Assembly: GCA_016715895.1 (NCBI GenBank)
Contig: JADJXH010000003.1
Location: 1,846,501-1,910,500, forward strand
Length of the DNA stretch: 64,000 bases
Reading direction: 5' to 3'
Origin: Flavobacteriales bacterium
GTDB lineage: Bacteria; Bacteroidota; Bacteroidia; Flavobacteriales_F; PHOS-HE28
Below are positions 41,402 to 48,918 of the stretch, piece by piece (position 1 is the first letter of the stretch; every line of letters begins with the position of its first letter). The notes under the pieces are model-generated. The model was not told the origin of the DNA. It searched no databases and saw only the letters and a program-made list of their open reading frames with translations. The translations under genes were made by a program, and so were the position numbers.

Positions 41402-41924
41402 AGGAAACGCATGTTGCACAGCGATCGCGGTCACCTGTAAGGCAGGTCGTGTAGACCATCTTGAACTGATTGAGCAAGAGGCAGGATCCACAGCCCAGGG
41501 TGCCATGCAGATTGGGATGGCTCGTGGTATTCGTTGCATCGTGCCGATCGATGATCAAAACATGCTCCTTGGTGGCCGAATAGTCCAAGACACCATCCGT
41601 CTTCACAGTGATCACATAGGGGCTGGACATGGAGGCCTCTCCGGTCACCTTCACCACGTGCTTGTTCTCGTTCATCACTTCGGATACGAAGGCCATGGTA
41701 TCCTCCCTGGTGGCGGCGCTTGCCAGCGGTCCAAGGTCCATGATGACGATATCGACCTGACGACCATTCACCTTCGCCGGATCTAGGGCGTTCTTCTCGA
41801 GGTGGACGGTATAGCCGCCTTCCACGCGCTCCAAAGGCGGTTTCACCGCCGGTCCTGTGCATGCCGCCAGAAGCGTGATTGCGAGGATGGGAAGCACCTG
41901 CCTGGTCAGAGCAGGCCGGTTCAT
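41385..41924 (-). CDS. Cysteine-rich lipoprotein of unknown function
   Basis: 179 aa from ATG 41924, lipobox LLAACTGP. The C-terminal 40 residues carry seven cysteines, including LGCGSCLLLN and CATCVSCDLLP, the spacing of a metal or disulfide cluster. The middle is a soluble beta-rich segment with no family I recognise. It overlaps the start of the acetolactate decarboxylase-like gene, suggesting translational coupling and a shared periplasmic function. Confidence 0.6.
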   Translation of the reverse strand: MNRPALTRQVLPILAITLLAACTGPAVKPPLERVEGGYTVHLEKNALDPAKVNGRQVDIVIMDLGPLASAATREDTMAFVSEVMNENKHVVKVTGEASMSSPYVITVKTDGVLDYSATKEHVLIIDRHDATNTTSHPNLHGTLGCGSCLLLNQFKMVYTTCLTGDRDRCATCVSCDLLP

Positions 41925-42040
41925 CGTCAAGCTCTCTTTCGGAGATCCCTTTGTCATCATGATCGGAGTGGATCAGGCGAGGCCCCAACAGCAAGGCCAC
42001 GGCCGAAAGGTAACCAAGCCGGTCGCTGGCTCCTTCGGCC

Positions 42041-43447
42041 TCACCCCTCGCCGCACATCTTCGCCGGATCCACCCACGTGTCGAAGTCCCCGGCGCTCAC
42101 GTGACCGAGCGCGATGGCGGCCTCCTTCAGCGTGGTGCCCTCCTTGTGCGCCTTTTTCGCGATCTCGGCCGCCTTGTAGTACCCGATGTGCGGGTTGAGG
42201 CTGGTGACGAGCATGAGCGAGTTCTCCAGGTGGCGCTTGATCACCGGGCGGTTGGGCTCGATTCCCTCGGCGCACTTGTCGTTGAAGCTCACGCAGGCAT
42301 CGCCGATCAGGCGGGCGCTCTGCAGCACGTTCGCCGCGATGAGGGGCTTGAACACGTTCAACTCGAAGTGGCCGTTGCTGGCGCCGATGCCCACGGCCAC
42401 ATCGTTGCCCATCACCTGGGCGGCCACCATGGTGAGCGCCTCGGGCTGGGTGGGGTTCACCTTGCCGGGCATGATGCTTGAGCCGGGCTCGTTATCGGGG
42501 ATCACCAGCTCACCGATGCCGCTGCGCGGGCCGCTGCTGAGCATGCGGATGTCGTTGCCGATCTTCATCAGGGAGATGGCGAGCCGCTTCAGTGCGCCGC
42601 TGAGCTCCACCATGGCATCGTGCGCGGCCAGCGCCTCGAACTTGTTGGGGGCGGTGACGAACGGCAGACCCGTGAGCTCGGCGATCTTCTTGGCCACGAG
42701 CTCGCTGTAGCCCTTGGGCGCGTTGAGGCCGGTGCCCACCGCGGTGCCGCCGAGCGCCAGTTCGCGCACCATCTCCAGCGCGTTGTTCACCGCGCGCAGG
42801 CCGTTGTCCAGCTGCTGCACATACCCGCTGAACTCCTGGCCGAGCGTGAGCGGCGTGGCGTCCATGAAATGCGTGCGCCCCGTCTTCACCACGTCCTGGA
42901 ACGCTGTGGCCTTATTCGCCAGCGTGTCGCGCAGCTTCTTCACCCCGGGGATCGTCACCTCCACCGTCAGCTTGTACGCCGCGATGTGCATGGCCGTGGG
43001 GTAGGTGTCGTTGCTGCTCTGGCTCTTGTTGACGTCGTCGTTGGGGTTGAGCACCTTCTGCTCGTCGGTGAGCTTGCCGCCGTTGAGCACATGCGCGCGG
43101 TAGGCCACCACCTCGTTCACGTTCATGTTGCTTTGGGTGCCGCTTCCGGTCTGCCAGATCACCAGCGGGAACTGGTCGTCCAGGGCACCGGTGAGGATCT
43201 CGTCGCACACACGGCCGATGAGGTCGCTCTTCTCCTTCGGCAACTTGCCCAGCTCCAGGTTGGTGAGGGCGGCGGCCTTCTTCAGGTAGGCGAAGGCATG
43301 GACGATCTCACGCGGCATGCTGCCCGGCGGGCCGATGCGGAAGTTGTTGCGGCTGCGCTCGGTCTGCGCACCCCAGTACTTGTCGGCGGGCACCTCCACC
43401 TCGCCCATCGTGTCCTTTTCGATCCGGTATTCCATGTCGTTCTTCAT
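42041..43447 (-). CDS. fumC: Fumarate hydratase class II
   Basis: 468 aa; ATG 43435 (MEYRIEKDTMG) is an alternative. The superfamily signature GSSIMPGKVNPTQPE and the N-terminal RIEKDTMGEVEVPADKYWGA match class II fumarase. It interconverts fumarate and malate in the TCA cycle without an iron-sulfur cluster. It is separated from prfB by 54 bases containing a REP-like palindrome, so read-through is possible. Confidence 0.96.
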   Translation of the reverse strand: MKNDMEYRIEKDTMGEVEVPADKYWGAQTERSRNNFRIGPPGSMPREIVHAFAYLKKAAALTNLELGKLPKEKSDLIGRVCDEILTGALDDQFPLVIWQTGSGTQSNMNVNEVVAYRAHVLNGGKLTDEQKVLNPNDDVNKSQSSNDTYPTAMHIAAYKLTVEVTIPGVKKLRDTLANKATAFQDVVKTGRTHFMDATPLTLGQEFSGYVQQLDNGLRAVNNALEMVRELALGGTAVGTGLNAPKGYSELVAKKIAELTGLPFVTAPNKFEALAAHDAMVELSGALKRLAISLMKIGNDIRMLSSGPRSGIGELVIPDNEPGSSIMPGKVNPTQPEALTMVAAQVMGNDVAVGIGASNGHFELNVFKPLIAANVLQSARLIGDACVSFNDKCAEGIEPNRPVIKRHLENSLMLVTSLNPHIGYYKAAEIAKKAHKEGTTLKEAAIALGHVSAGDFDTWVDPAKMCGEG

Positions 43448-43482
43448 TGCGTTGGTCAGCCCGGCCGTCCCATTGGGTTCCG

Positions 43483-43502
43483 GGCGACGCTTGCGTCGCC
43501 CC
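43483..43502. repeat. REP-like palindrome GGGCGACG-N4-CGTCGCCC
   Basis: Third copy, loop CTTG, between fumC and prfB; its last base touches the prfB stop region. Same 8-bp stem as 29644-29706. Confidence 0.75.
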
Positions 43503-44599
43503 TACACCTTCTGTGATTGGCCGTGCTGCATGAGGTAGGCCTTCAGGAACTCGTCGATCCCGCCGTTGAGCACGTCGTCCACGCTGCTGGTCTCGTGCTC
43601 GGTGCGCACGTCCTTCACCAGCTTGTAGGGCTGCAGCACGTAGTTGCGGATCTGGCTGCCCCATTCGATCTTCTTCTTGCCGGCCTCGATCTCGCTGCGC
43701 TTGCTGCGACGCCGCTCCAGTTCGGCCTCGTACAGCTGGCTCTTGAGCAGCTGCAGCGCCTTGTTCTTGTTCTCCAGCTGGCTTCGGGTCTCGGTGTTCT
43801 CGATGATGATGCCGGTGGGCCCGTGGCGCAGGCGCACGCCGGTCTCCACCTTGTTCACGTTCTGGCCACCGGCGCCCCCACTGCGGAAGGTATCCCAGGT
43901 GATGTCACTGGGATTGATGTCGATCTCGATGCTCTCATCCACCAGGGGGTAGACGTACACGCTCACGAAGCTGGTGTGGCGTCGGGCGTTGCTGTCGAAG
44001 GGGCTGATGCGCACCAGGCGGTGCACGCCGTTCTCGCCCTTGAGCATGCCGAAGGCGAACTCGCCGTCCACCTCCATGGTGGCCTGCTTGATGCCGGCGG
44101 CCTCGCCGTCCTGGTAGTCCAGCACCCGCACGGCGTATCCGTTCTTCTCGGCCCACATGCGGTACATGCGCAGCAGCATCAGGGCCCAGTCGTTGCTCTC
44201 CGTGCCACCTGCGCCGCTGGTGATCTGCACCACCGCGCTCAGGGGGTCCTCCTCGGCGCTGAGCATGTTCTTGAACTCGAGCTCCTCCAGGGCATGCGCG
44301 GCCTTGGCATACTGGGCCTCCAGTTCCTGTTCGCTCACCTCCTTCGCCTTGAAGAAGTCGAACATCACTTCCACGTCGTCGAGCTCCCGCTTCACCGCCT
44401 CGTACAGCTCCACCCACCGCTTGAGCTCGCGGATCTTCTTCATGGTGGCCTGCGCCCTCTTCTGATCGTTCCAGAAGTCGGGGTCGTGGGTGTACTTCTC
44501 CTCCTCGAGGATGAGCCCGCGCTTGTCCTCGATGGCGAGGTAGCCCTTGAGGGCCTCGAGCCGCTCGCGGAGCGCGTCGATCTTGTCGATGGTGATCAT
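43502..44599 (-). CDS. prfB: Peptide chain release factor 2 (no programmed frameshift)
   Basis: 365 aa in one continuous frame. The GGQ peptidyl-hydrolysis loop is SGGAGGQNVNKVET, and the stop-codon recognition motif is SPFDSNARRH (SPF of RF2). Where RF2 genes with autoregulation carry the CTTTGAC frameshift site, here the sequence codes EALKGYLAIEDK with no TGA. The protein is therefore made without frameshifting. It ends UGA- and UAA-terminated translation. Confidence 0.96.
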   Translation of the reverse strand: MITIDKIDALRERLEALKGYLAIEDKRGLILEEEKYTHDPDFWNDQKRAQATMKKIRELKRWVELYEAVKRELDDVEVMFDFFKAKEVSEQELEAQYAKAAHALEELEFKNMLSAEEDPLSAVVQITSGAGGTESNDWALMLLRMYRMWAEKNGYAVRVLDYQDGEAAGIKQATMEVDGEFAFGMLKGENGVHRLVRISPFDSNARRHTSFVSVYVYPLVDESIEIDINPSDITWDTFRSGGAGGQNVNKVETGVRLRHGPTGIIIENTETRSQLENKNKALQLLKSQLYEAELERRRSKRSEIEAGKKKIEWGSQIRNYVLQPYKLVKDVRTEHETSSVDDVLNGGIDEFLKAYLMQHGQSQKV

Positions 44600-44615
44600 C
44601 CGGATGAAGCGGCCG

Positions 44616-44623
44616 CGAAATTA
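44616..44623 (-). promoter_or_regulatory. Probable -7 promoter element of prfB (TAATTTCG)
   Basis: TAATTTCG on the minus strand, 16 bases before ATG 44599; one base off consensus. Confidence 0.4.
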
Positions 44624-44645
44624 CGCCTTGCCCCGCAGGGCCGGA

Positions 44646-46214
44646 TCACAGGGGGATGTCCTTCCCGGAGCCGTCCACCACCCGGAAGTCGAGGTACTGG
44701 CTGGACCCTTCGCCCACGATCTTGACCCACTTCCGCCAGCGCCACCACCACCGGTGCTGCACGCTGGGCAGGCCCTTGGTGAGGTAGGCGGCGATGAAGG
44801 GATGCACCCGGAGGGTGAGGCCGCTCATGTCCTTCTCCACCAGCAGGTGGTTCAGGGCGTTCTCGATGGCGTCGATGATCAACACCGGAGCGCCCACCTC
44901 GCCGCTGCCACCGCAGGTGGGGCAGCTCTCGGTGGTGTCGATCTCCGTCTCGGGGCGCACCCGCTGACGGGTGAGCTCGATCACCCCGAAACGCGAGGGC
45001 GGGAGCACGTTGTGCTTGGCCTTGTCGTCGGCCATCGCGTCCTTGAGCGCCTTGTGCAGCTCACGCCGGTTGTTGGCGTCGTACAGGTCGATGAAGTCGA
45101 TGGCGATGATGCCGCCCATGTCACGCAGGCGCAGCAGCCGGGCGATCTCGCGGGCCGCCTCGATGTTGATGTCAAGGGCGTTCTTCTCCTGGTCCTGGTT
45201 GCCGCCCTTGCGCGCACCGCTGTTCACGTCGATGACGTGCATGGCCTCGGTCTTCTCGATGATCAGGTAGGCGCCGCTGGGCAGCATCACCTGTTTGCCG
45301 AAGGCCTGCTTGATCTGCTTGTTGACCCCGAACTGGTCGAAGATGTCCAGCTTCCCCTTGTACAGCTTGACGATGCCGGCCTTCTCGGGGGCGATGCGTT
45401 CCAGGGTCTGCCGCACCTCGTCGGTCAGGGCCTCATCGTTGACGTGGATGCTGGTGAACTCCTTGTTGAGCAGGTCGCGCAGCACGGCGCTGGTGCGGTC
45501 GATCTCCCCCAGCACGCGCTTGGGCGGGATGGCGTTCCGCAGGTTGTGGAAGCAGGTGTCCCACCGCTGGAGCAGGTTCTTCAGGTCGGCCTCCAGGTCC
45601 TCGGTGCGCTTGTTCTCGGCGTTGGTGCGGATGATGACCCCATGGTTGGCGGGACGGATCCGCTGCATGAGGTCCTTGAGCCGCCTGCGCTCATCATCGT
45701 CCTTGATGCGCGTGCTGATGCTCACCTTGTTGATGAACGGGACCAGGACCATGTAGCGGCCGGCCAGGGTGACCTCGGCGGTGAGGCGCGGGCCCTTGGT
45801 GCTGATGGGCTCCTTGGCGATCTGCACCAGCACGCTCTGGCTGGCGCTGACCACCTCGGCGATCTTGCCGTCCTTGTTGATGTCCGGGTCGAGCTTCCAG
45901 CCGGCGAGGTCGCTGCTGGTGATGGTGCCACTGACGGCGCCCTTGGCGAACTTGAAGCTGTTGCGGTACTGGGGGCCGAGGTCGAAGTAGTGCAGGAAGG
46001 CGTCCTTCTCGTGCCCCACGTCCACGAAAGCGGCGTTGAGGCCAGGGGCCACCTTGCGCACCTTGGCCAGATGGATGTCGCCGACGGTGAATCCGCGCTC
46101 GGTGCGCTCGCGATGGAGCTCCATGAGCACGGGATGCTGCCGCCCGGGCACTGAGCGGAGCAGGGCGAGGGCGACCTCACCGGCCGAGGAGCGGATGACG
46201 AGGTCGACGCTCAC
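44646..46214 (-). CDS. rng: Ribonuclease E/G family endoribonuclease
   Basis: 522 aa from GTG 46214, giving MSVDLVIRSSAGEV, which matches the start of Bacteroidota RNase G proteins and a normal length. An S1-like domain contains IHLAKVRKVAPGLNAAFVDV. The catalytic Mg2+ aspartate region is GGIIAIDFIDLYDANNR, and the zinc-link CPTCGGSG is present. It cleaves single-stranded 5'-monophosphate RNA. It follows the bS22-like gene in the same orientation. Confidence 0.93.
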   Translation of the reverse strand: MSVDLVIRSSAGEVALALLRSVPGRQHPVLMELHRERTERGFTVGDIHLAKVRKVAPGLNAAFVDVGHEKDAFLHYFDLGPQYRNSFKFAKGAVSGTITSSDLAGWKLDPDINKDGKIAEVVSASQSVLVQIAKEPISTKGPRLTAEVTLAGRYMVLVPFINKVSISTRIKDDDERRRLKDLMQRIRPANHGVIIRTNAENKRTEDLEADLKNLLQRWDTCFHNLRNAIPPKRVLGEIDRTSAVLRDLLNKEFTSIHVNDEALTDEVRQTLERIAPEKAGIVKLYKGKLDIFDQFGVNKQIKQAFGKQVMLPSGAYLIIEKTEAMHVIDVNSGARKGGNQDQEKNALDINIEAAREIARLLRLRDMGGIIAIDFIDLYDANNRRELHKALKDAMADDKAKHNVLPPSRFGVIELTRQRVRPETEIDTTESCPTCGGSGEVGAPVLIIDAIENALNHLLVEKDMSGLTLRVHPFIAAYLTKGLPSVQHRWWWRWRKWVKIVGEGSSQYLDFRVVDGSGKDIPL

Positions 46215-46323
46215 CGGGGGAGTGATGTAGGGGGTTCGGGCACAATCCTGAGGGATGTGCGCAGCCTGCACCGGAAGGGCGCGTGCCGCTCAGGGCACGG
46301 CCCCGGCGCTTGGCTGAAGCGTC

Positions 46324-46419
46324 CTACCGGAGCTTCTTCTTGTGGCGGTTCTTCCGCAGGCGCTTCTTGCGCTTGTGGGTGGCCATCTTGTGGCGCTTCC
46401 GCTTCTTACCGCAGGGCAT
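46324..46419 (-). CDS. AURKAIP1/COX24-like small basic protein (probable ribosomal protein bS22-like)
   Basis: 31 aa, MPCGKKRKRHKMATHKRK then KRLRKNRHKKKLR, 60% Lys/Arg/His. Peptides of exactly this type are conserved across Bacteroidota and annotated as AURKAIP1/COX24-domain proteins; the mycobacterial relative bS22 is a 30S ribosomal protein. It overlaps the end of the upstream TPR gene by 14 bases and lies 109 bases upstream of RNase G. It is easily missed because of its length. Confidence 0.85.
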   Translation of the reverse strand: MPCGKKRKRHKMATHKRKKRLRKNRHKKKLR

Positions 46420-46927
46420 GGTCCTGTTCGTCTAGGTTGATCCGTAATTCCTCCAATGCCTGGTCCGTGGCCTTCCGGGCTTCGGGATCGGGCGTCAATT
46501 GCCTGTATCGTGTCAACGCGTCGATGGCCGGCAGGATGCTGTCCATCATCGCGTAGCTCTGCCCCAGCATGGACCACGCCTCTGGGCGCGTGCCGGCCGT
46601 GTCCAGCTCCACCACCTTGCGGAAGCGGGCCGCGGCCTTGTCCACCTGCCCGCTCTGCAGGCTGAAGAGGCCCAGGTGCCAGTGCACCTCGGGCCGCTCG
46701 GGATGCTCCTCGGCCAATTGGCGGAGCAGCATGATGCCTTGCATCGGCTCCTGGCCGTTCACCAGGGCCACCGCCTCATCCAGGCGGCGTTGCAGGTCAT
46801 CGGTCACGACGGCCTCCTGGTCGGGTCCGGTCGTCGTGCCCGGTGTGCGGGGCAGCAGGAATAAAAGAACGACCACCGCCAGCGCCCCGGCCACGGCCAG
46901 GTAGTGAACGGTGCCCCAACGCCTCAT
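46406..46927 (-). CDS. TPR-repeat membrane-anchored protein
   Basis: 173 aa. One N-terminal helix (HYLAVAGALAVVVLLFLLP) anchors it. Tetratricopeptide repeats follow, e.g. VHWHLGLFSLQSGQVDKA and EAWSMLGQSYAMMDSI. The start overlaps the HU gene stop by ATGA. Its conserved place between HU and RNase G in Bacteroidota is known to me, its function is not. A scaffold or assembly role is suggested by the fold only. Confidence 0.82.
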   Translation of the reverse strand: MRRWGTVHYLAVAGALAVVVLLFLLPRTPGTTTGPDQEAVVTDDLQRRLDEAVALVNGQEPMQGIMLLRQLAEEHPERPEVHWHLGLFSLQSGQVDKAAARFRKVVELDTAGTRPEAWSMLGQSYAMMDSILPAIDALTRYRQLTPDPEARKATDQALEELRINLDEQDHALR

Positions 46928-47214
46928 CCCTTCGCCGGGCGGTTCTTCACCCGGTCAACGAACACGTCCGCCGGCTTGAAGGCGGGCACGTCGTGGGCGG
47001 GAATGACGATGGTGGTGTTCTGGCTCAGGATGCGGCCGGTCTTCTGCGCCCGGTGCTTCACCACGAAGCTGCCGAACCCGCGCAGATGCACGTCCTCACC
47101 CTTCTCCAGGCTGGCCTTCACTTCCTCCATGAAGGCCTCGATGGTCACAAGCACGGCGTTCCGCTCGATCCCGGTACGCTTCGAGATGATGCCGACCAGC
47201 TCTGCCTTCGTCAT
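46924..47214 (-). CDS. HU/IHF-family DNA-binding protein
   Basis: 96 aa from ATG 47214. The sequence MTKAELVGIISKRTGIE and the arm region KGEDVHLRGFGSFVVKHRA are typical of the HU fold, with the DNA-contact proline in IPAHDVPAFKP. It compacts and bends DNA as a dimer. It is the first gene of the HU/TPR/bS22-like group and is divergent from mutY. Confidence 0.93.
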   Translation of the reverse strand: MTKAELVGIISKRTGIERNAVLVTIEAFMEEVKASLEKGEDVHLRGFGSFVVKHRAQKTGRILSQNTTIVIPAHDVPAFKPADVFVDRVKNRPAKG

Positions 47215-47237
47215 GCCCTTCAGACTTTTTGGGGGCG

Positions 47238-47245
47238 CAAAGATA
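47238..47245 (-). promoter_or_regulatory. -7 promoter element of HU gene (TATCTTTG)
   Basis: Perfect TAnnTTTG on the minus strand, 23 bases before ATG 47214, facing the mutY element on the other strand. Confidence 0.6.
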
Positions 47246-47269
47246 GGGTTCTTTCCATACCGCGCAACG

Positions 47270-47277
47270 CATCTTTG
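47270..47277 (+). promoter_or_regulatory. Probable -7 promoter element of mutY (CATCTTTG)
   Basis: CATCTTTG, first base off consensus, 7 bases before ATG 47285. Confidence 0.45.
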
Positions 47278-47284
47278 TGCTTGG

Positions 47285-48352
47285 ATGTCAAGCCCTTCTT
47301 GGTTCAGCAAGGCCCTGCGCGGCTGGTATACCGCCGGTCATCGCGACCTGCCCTGGCGCCACACCCGTGACCCGTACCGGATCTGGCTCAGCGAGGTCAT
47401 CCTGCAGCAGACCCGGATCGACCAGGGCATGGCCTACTATGAGCGGTTCGTGGAGAAGCACCCCACCGTTCACCATCTGGCCGCGGCGGCCGATGACGAG
47501 GTGATGCGGCTGTGGCAGGGCTTGGGCTACTACAGCCGCGCCCGGAACCTGCTGGCCGCGGCGCGGGCCGTGGTGAACGAGCACGGAGGCCGCTTCCCGG
47601 ACACGGTGGAGGCTCTGCGCGGCCTGAAGGGGGTGGGCGACTACACCGCGGCCGCCATCGCCTCGATCGCCTTCGACCGCCCCGCAGCGGTGGTGGACGG
47701 CAACGTGTACCGCGTCCTCGCCCGCGTGTTCGGCATCGCCACGCCCATCGATTCCACGGCCGGCCGTCGGGAGTTCAGCGCGTTGGCCGGCGACCTGCTC
47801 GACCCGGAGCACCCCGGTGACCACAACCAGGCGGTGATGGAACTGGGCGCCACCGTGTGCCTGCCGCGCTCGCCGCGCTGCGGCCAGTGCCCGGTGGCCA
47901 CGCGCTGCATCGCCCGCCGCGAGGGCCGCATCGCCCACCTGCCGGTGAAGGTCGGTCGTGCCACCGTGCGCGATCGCCATTTCAACTACCTGTGCATCGA
48001 TGTCGATGGTGGTCTGATGCTCAGGAAACGAGAGGGCCGGGACATCTGGCAGGGGCTCCATGAGCCACCCCTGCTGGAATCCGAGGCACCGCTGGACCGT
48101 GCGGCCTTCCGGAAGGCCTTGCGCCACTGGCTGGGCGCAGGGTGGACGGTCACCGGCGATCAAGGCCCCACCCGCCATGTGCTCAGCCACCAGGTGCTCC
48201 ACGCACGGTTCTGGGAGGTGGTGCCACCCCGCACCTTCACCCCACCCCCGGACTGGCGCTCCGTGGACCTGACCGAGCTGGAGATGGTCGCCGTGCCACG
48301 GCTCATCGAACGCTACCTGGCGCTGCGTCGTGCGCGGGGCCTGTTCGGATAG
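47285..48352 (+). CDS. mutY: A/G-specific adenine glycosylase
   Basis: 355 aa from ATG 47285. The helix-hairpin-helix LKGVGDYTAAAIASIAF includes the catalytic Asp of the GVGxYT...D motif region (FDRPAAVVDGN). The [4Fe-4S] ligands are C-x6-C-x2-C-x5-C in CLPRSPRCGQCPVATRC. A C-terminal Nudix-like 8-oxoG recognition domain follows. It removes adenine mispaired with 8-oxoguanine. It is divergent from HU and followed by ssb. Confidence 0.96.
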   Translation: MSSPSWFSKALRGWYTAGHRDLPWRHTRDPYRIWLSEVILQQTRIDQGMAYYERFVEKHPTVHHLAAAADDEVMRLWQGLGYYSRARNLLAAARAVVNEHGGRFPDTVEALRGLKGVGDYTAAAIASIAFDRPAAVVDGNVYRVLARVFGIATPIDSTAGRREFSALAGDLLDPEHPGDHNQAVMELGATVCLPRSPRCGQCPVATRCIARREGRIAHLPVKVGRATVRDRHFNYLCIDVDGGLMLRKREGRDIWQGLHEPPLLESEAPLDRAAFRKALRHWLGAGWTVTGDQGPTRHVLSHQVLHARFWEVVPPRTFTPPPDWRSVDLTELEMVAVPRLIERYLALRRARGLFG

Positions 48353-48394
48353 GGCCAGTTTTCCACGATCCGGGGATGTCCGGACCGATGGGGT

Positions 48395-48402
48395 TACCTT
48401 TG
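48395..48402 (+). promoter_or_regulatory. -7 promoter element of ssb (TACCTTTG)
   Basis: Perfect TAnnTTTG 20 bases before ATG 48423. Confidence 0.6.
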
Positions 48403-48422
48403 GACTTCTTCCATACCCCACC

Positions 48423-48884
48423 ATGTCCGGAGTCAACAAAGTGATCCTGATCGGCAACCTGGGTGCCGACCCCGAGGTGCGCCACCTGCAGAACGGGGCC
48501 ACCGTGGCCAACTTCCGCATCGCCACCAGCGAGACCTACAAGGACCGGCAGACCGGCGAGAAGCGCGAGCAGACCGAGTGGCACAGCATCGTGGCCTGGC
48601 GCGGGTTGGGCGAGATCACCGAGAAATACCTGCGGAAGGGCAGCAAGGTGTATGTGGAAGGCAAGCTCCGCACGCGCTCCTGGCAGGACCGCGACGGCAA
48701 CACGCGCTACACCACCGAAGTGCACGCCGAGGAAATGACCCTGTTGGACCGGCCCTCGGGCGAACGCCCGGAGCTGGCCGCCGCGGCCGGATCGATGGCC
48801 ACAGCCCCTGCCCCGCGTGCTGCCGAACCGGTGGGCGCTGCCCCGGCCGGACAGCCCAACGAAATGGACGACCTGCCGTTCTGA
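48423..48884 (+). CDS. ssb: Single-stranded DNA-binding protein
   Basis: 153 aa from ATG 48423. The OB-fold begins MSGVNKVILIGNLGADPEVR and includes WHSIVAWRGLGEITEKYLRK. The acidic C-terminal tip EMDDLPF is the partner-binding motif of SSB. It coats single-stranded DNA in replication and repair. gldE follows after 34 bases. Confidence 0.96.
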   Translation: MSGVNKVILIGNLGADPEVRHLQNGATVANFRIATSETYKDRQTGEKREQTEWHSIVAWRGLGEITEKYLRKGSKVYVEGKLRTRSWQDRDGNTRYTTEVHAEEMTLLDRPSGERPELAAAAGSMATAPAPRAAEPVGAAPAGQPNEMDDLPF

Positions 48885-48918
48885 TCATGCCCTCAGCCCG
48901 CCGACCGGCGGGCCGTCC

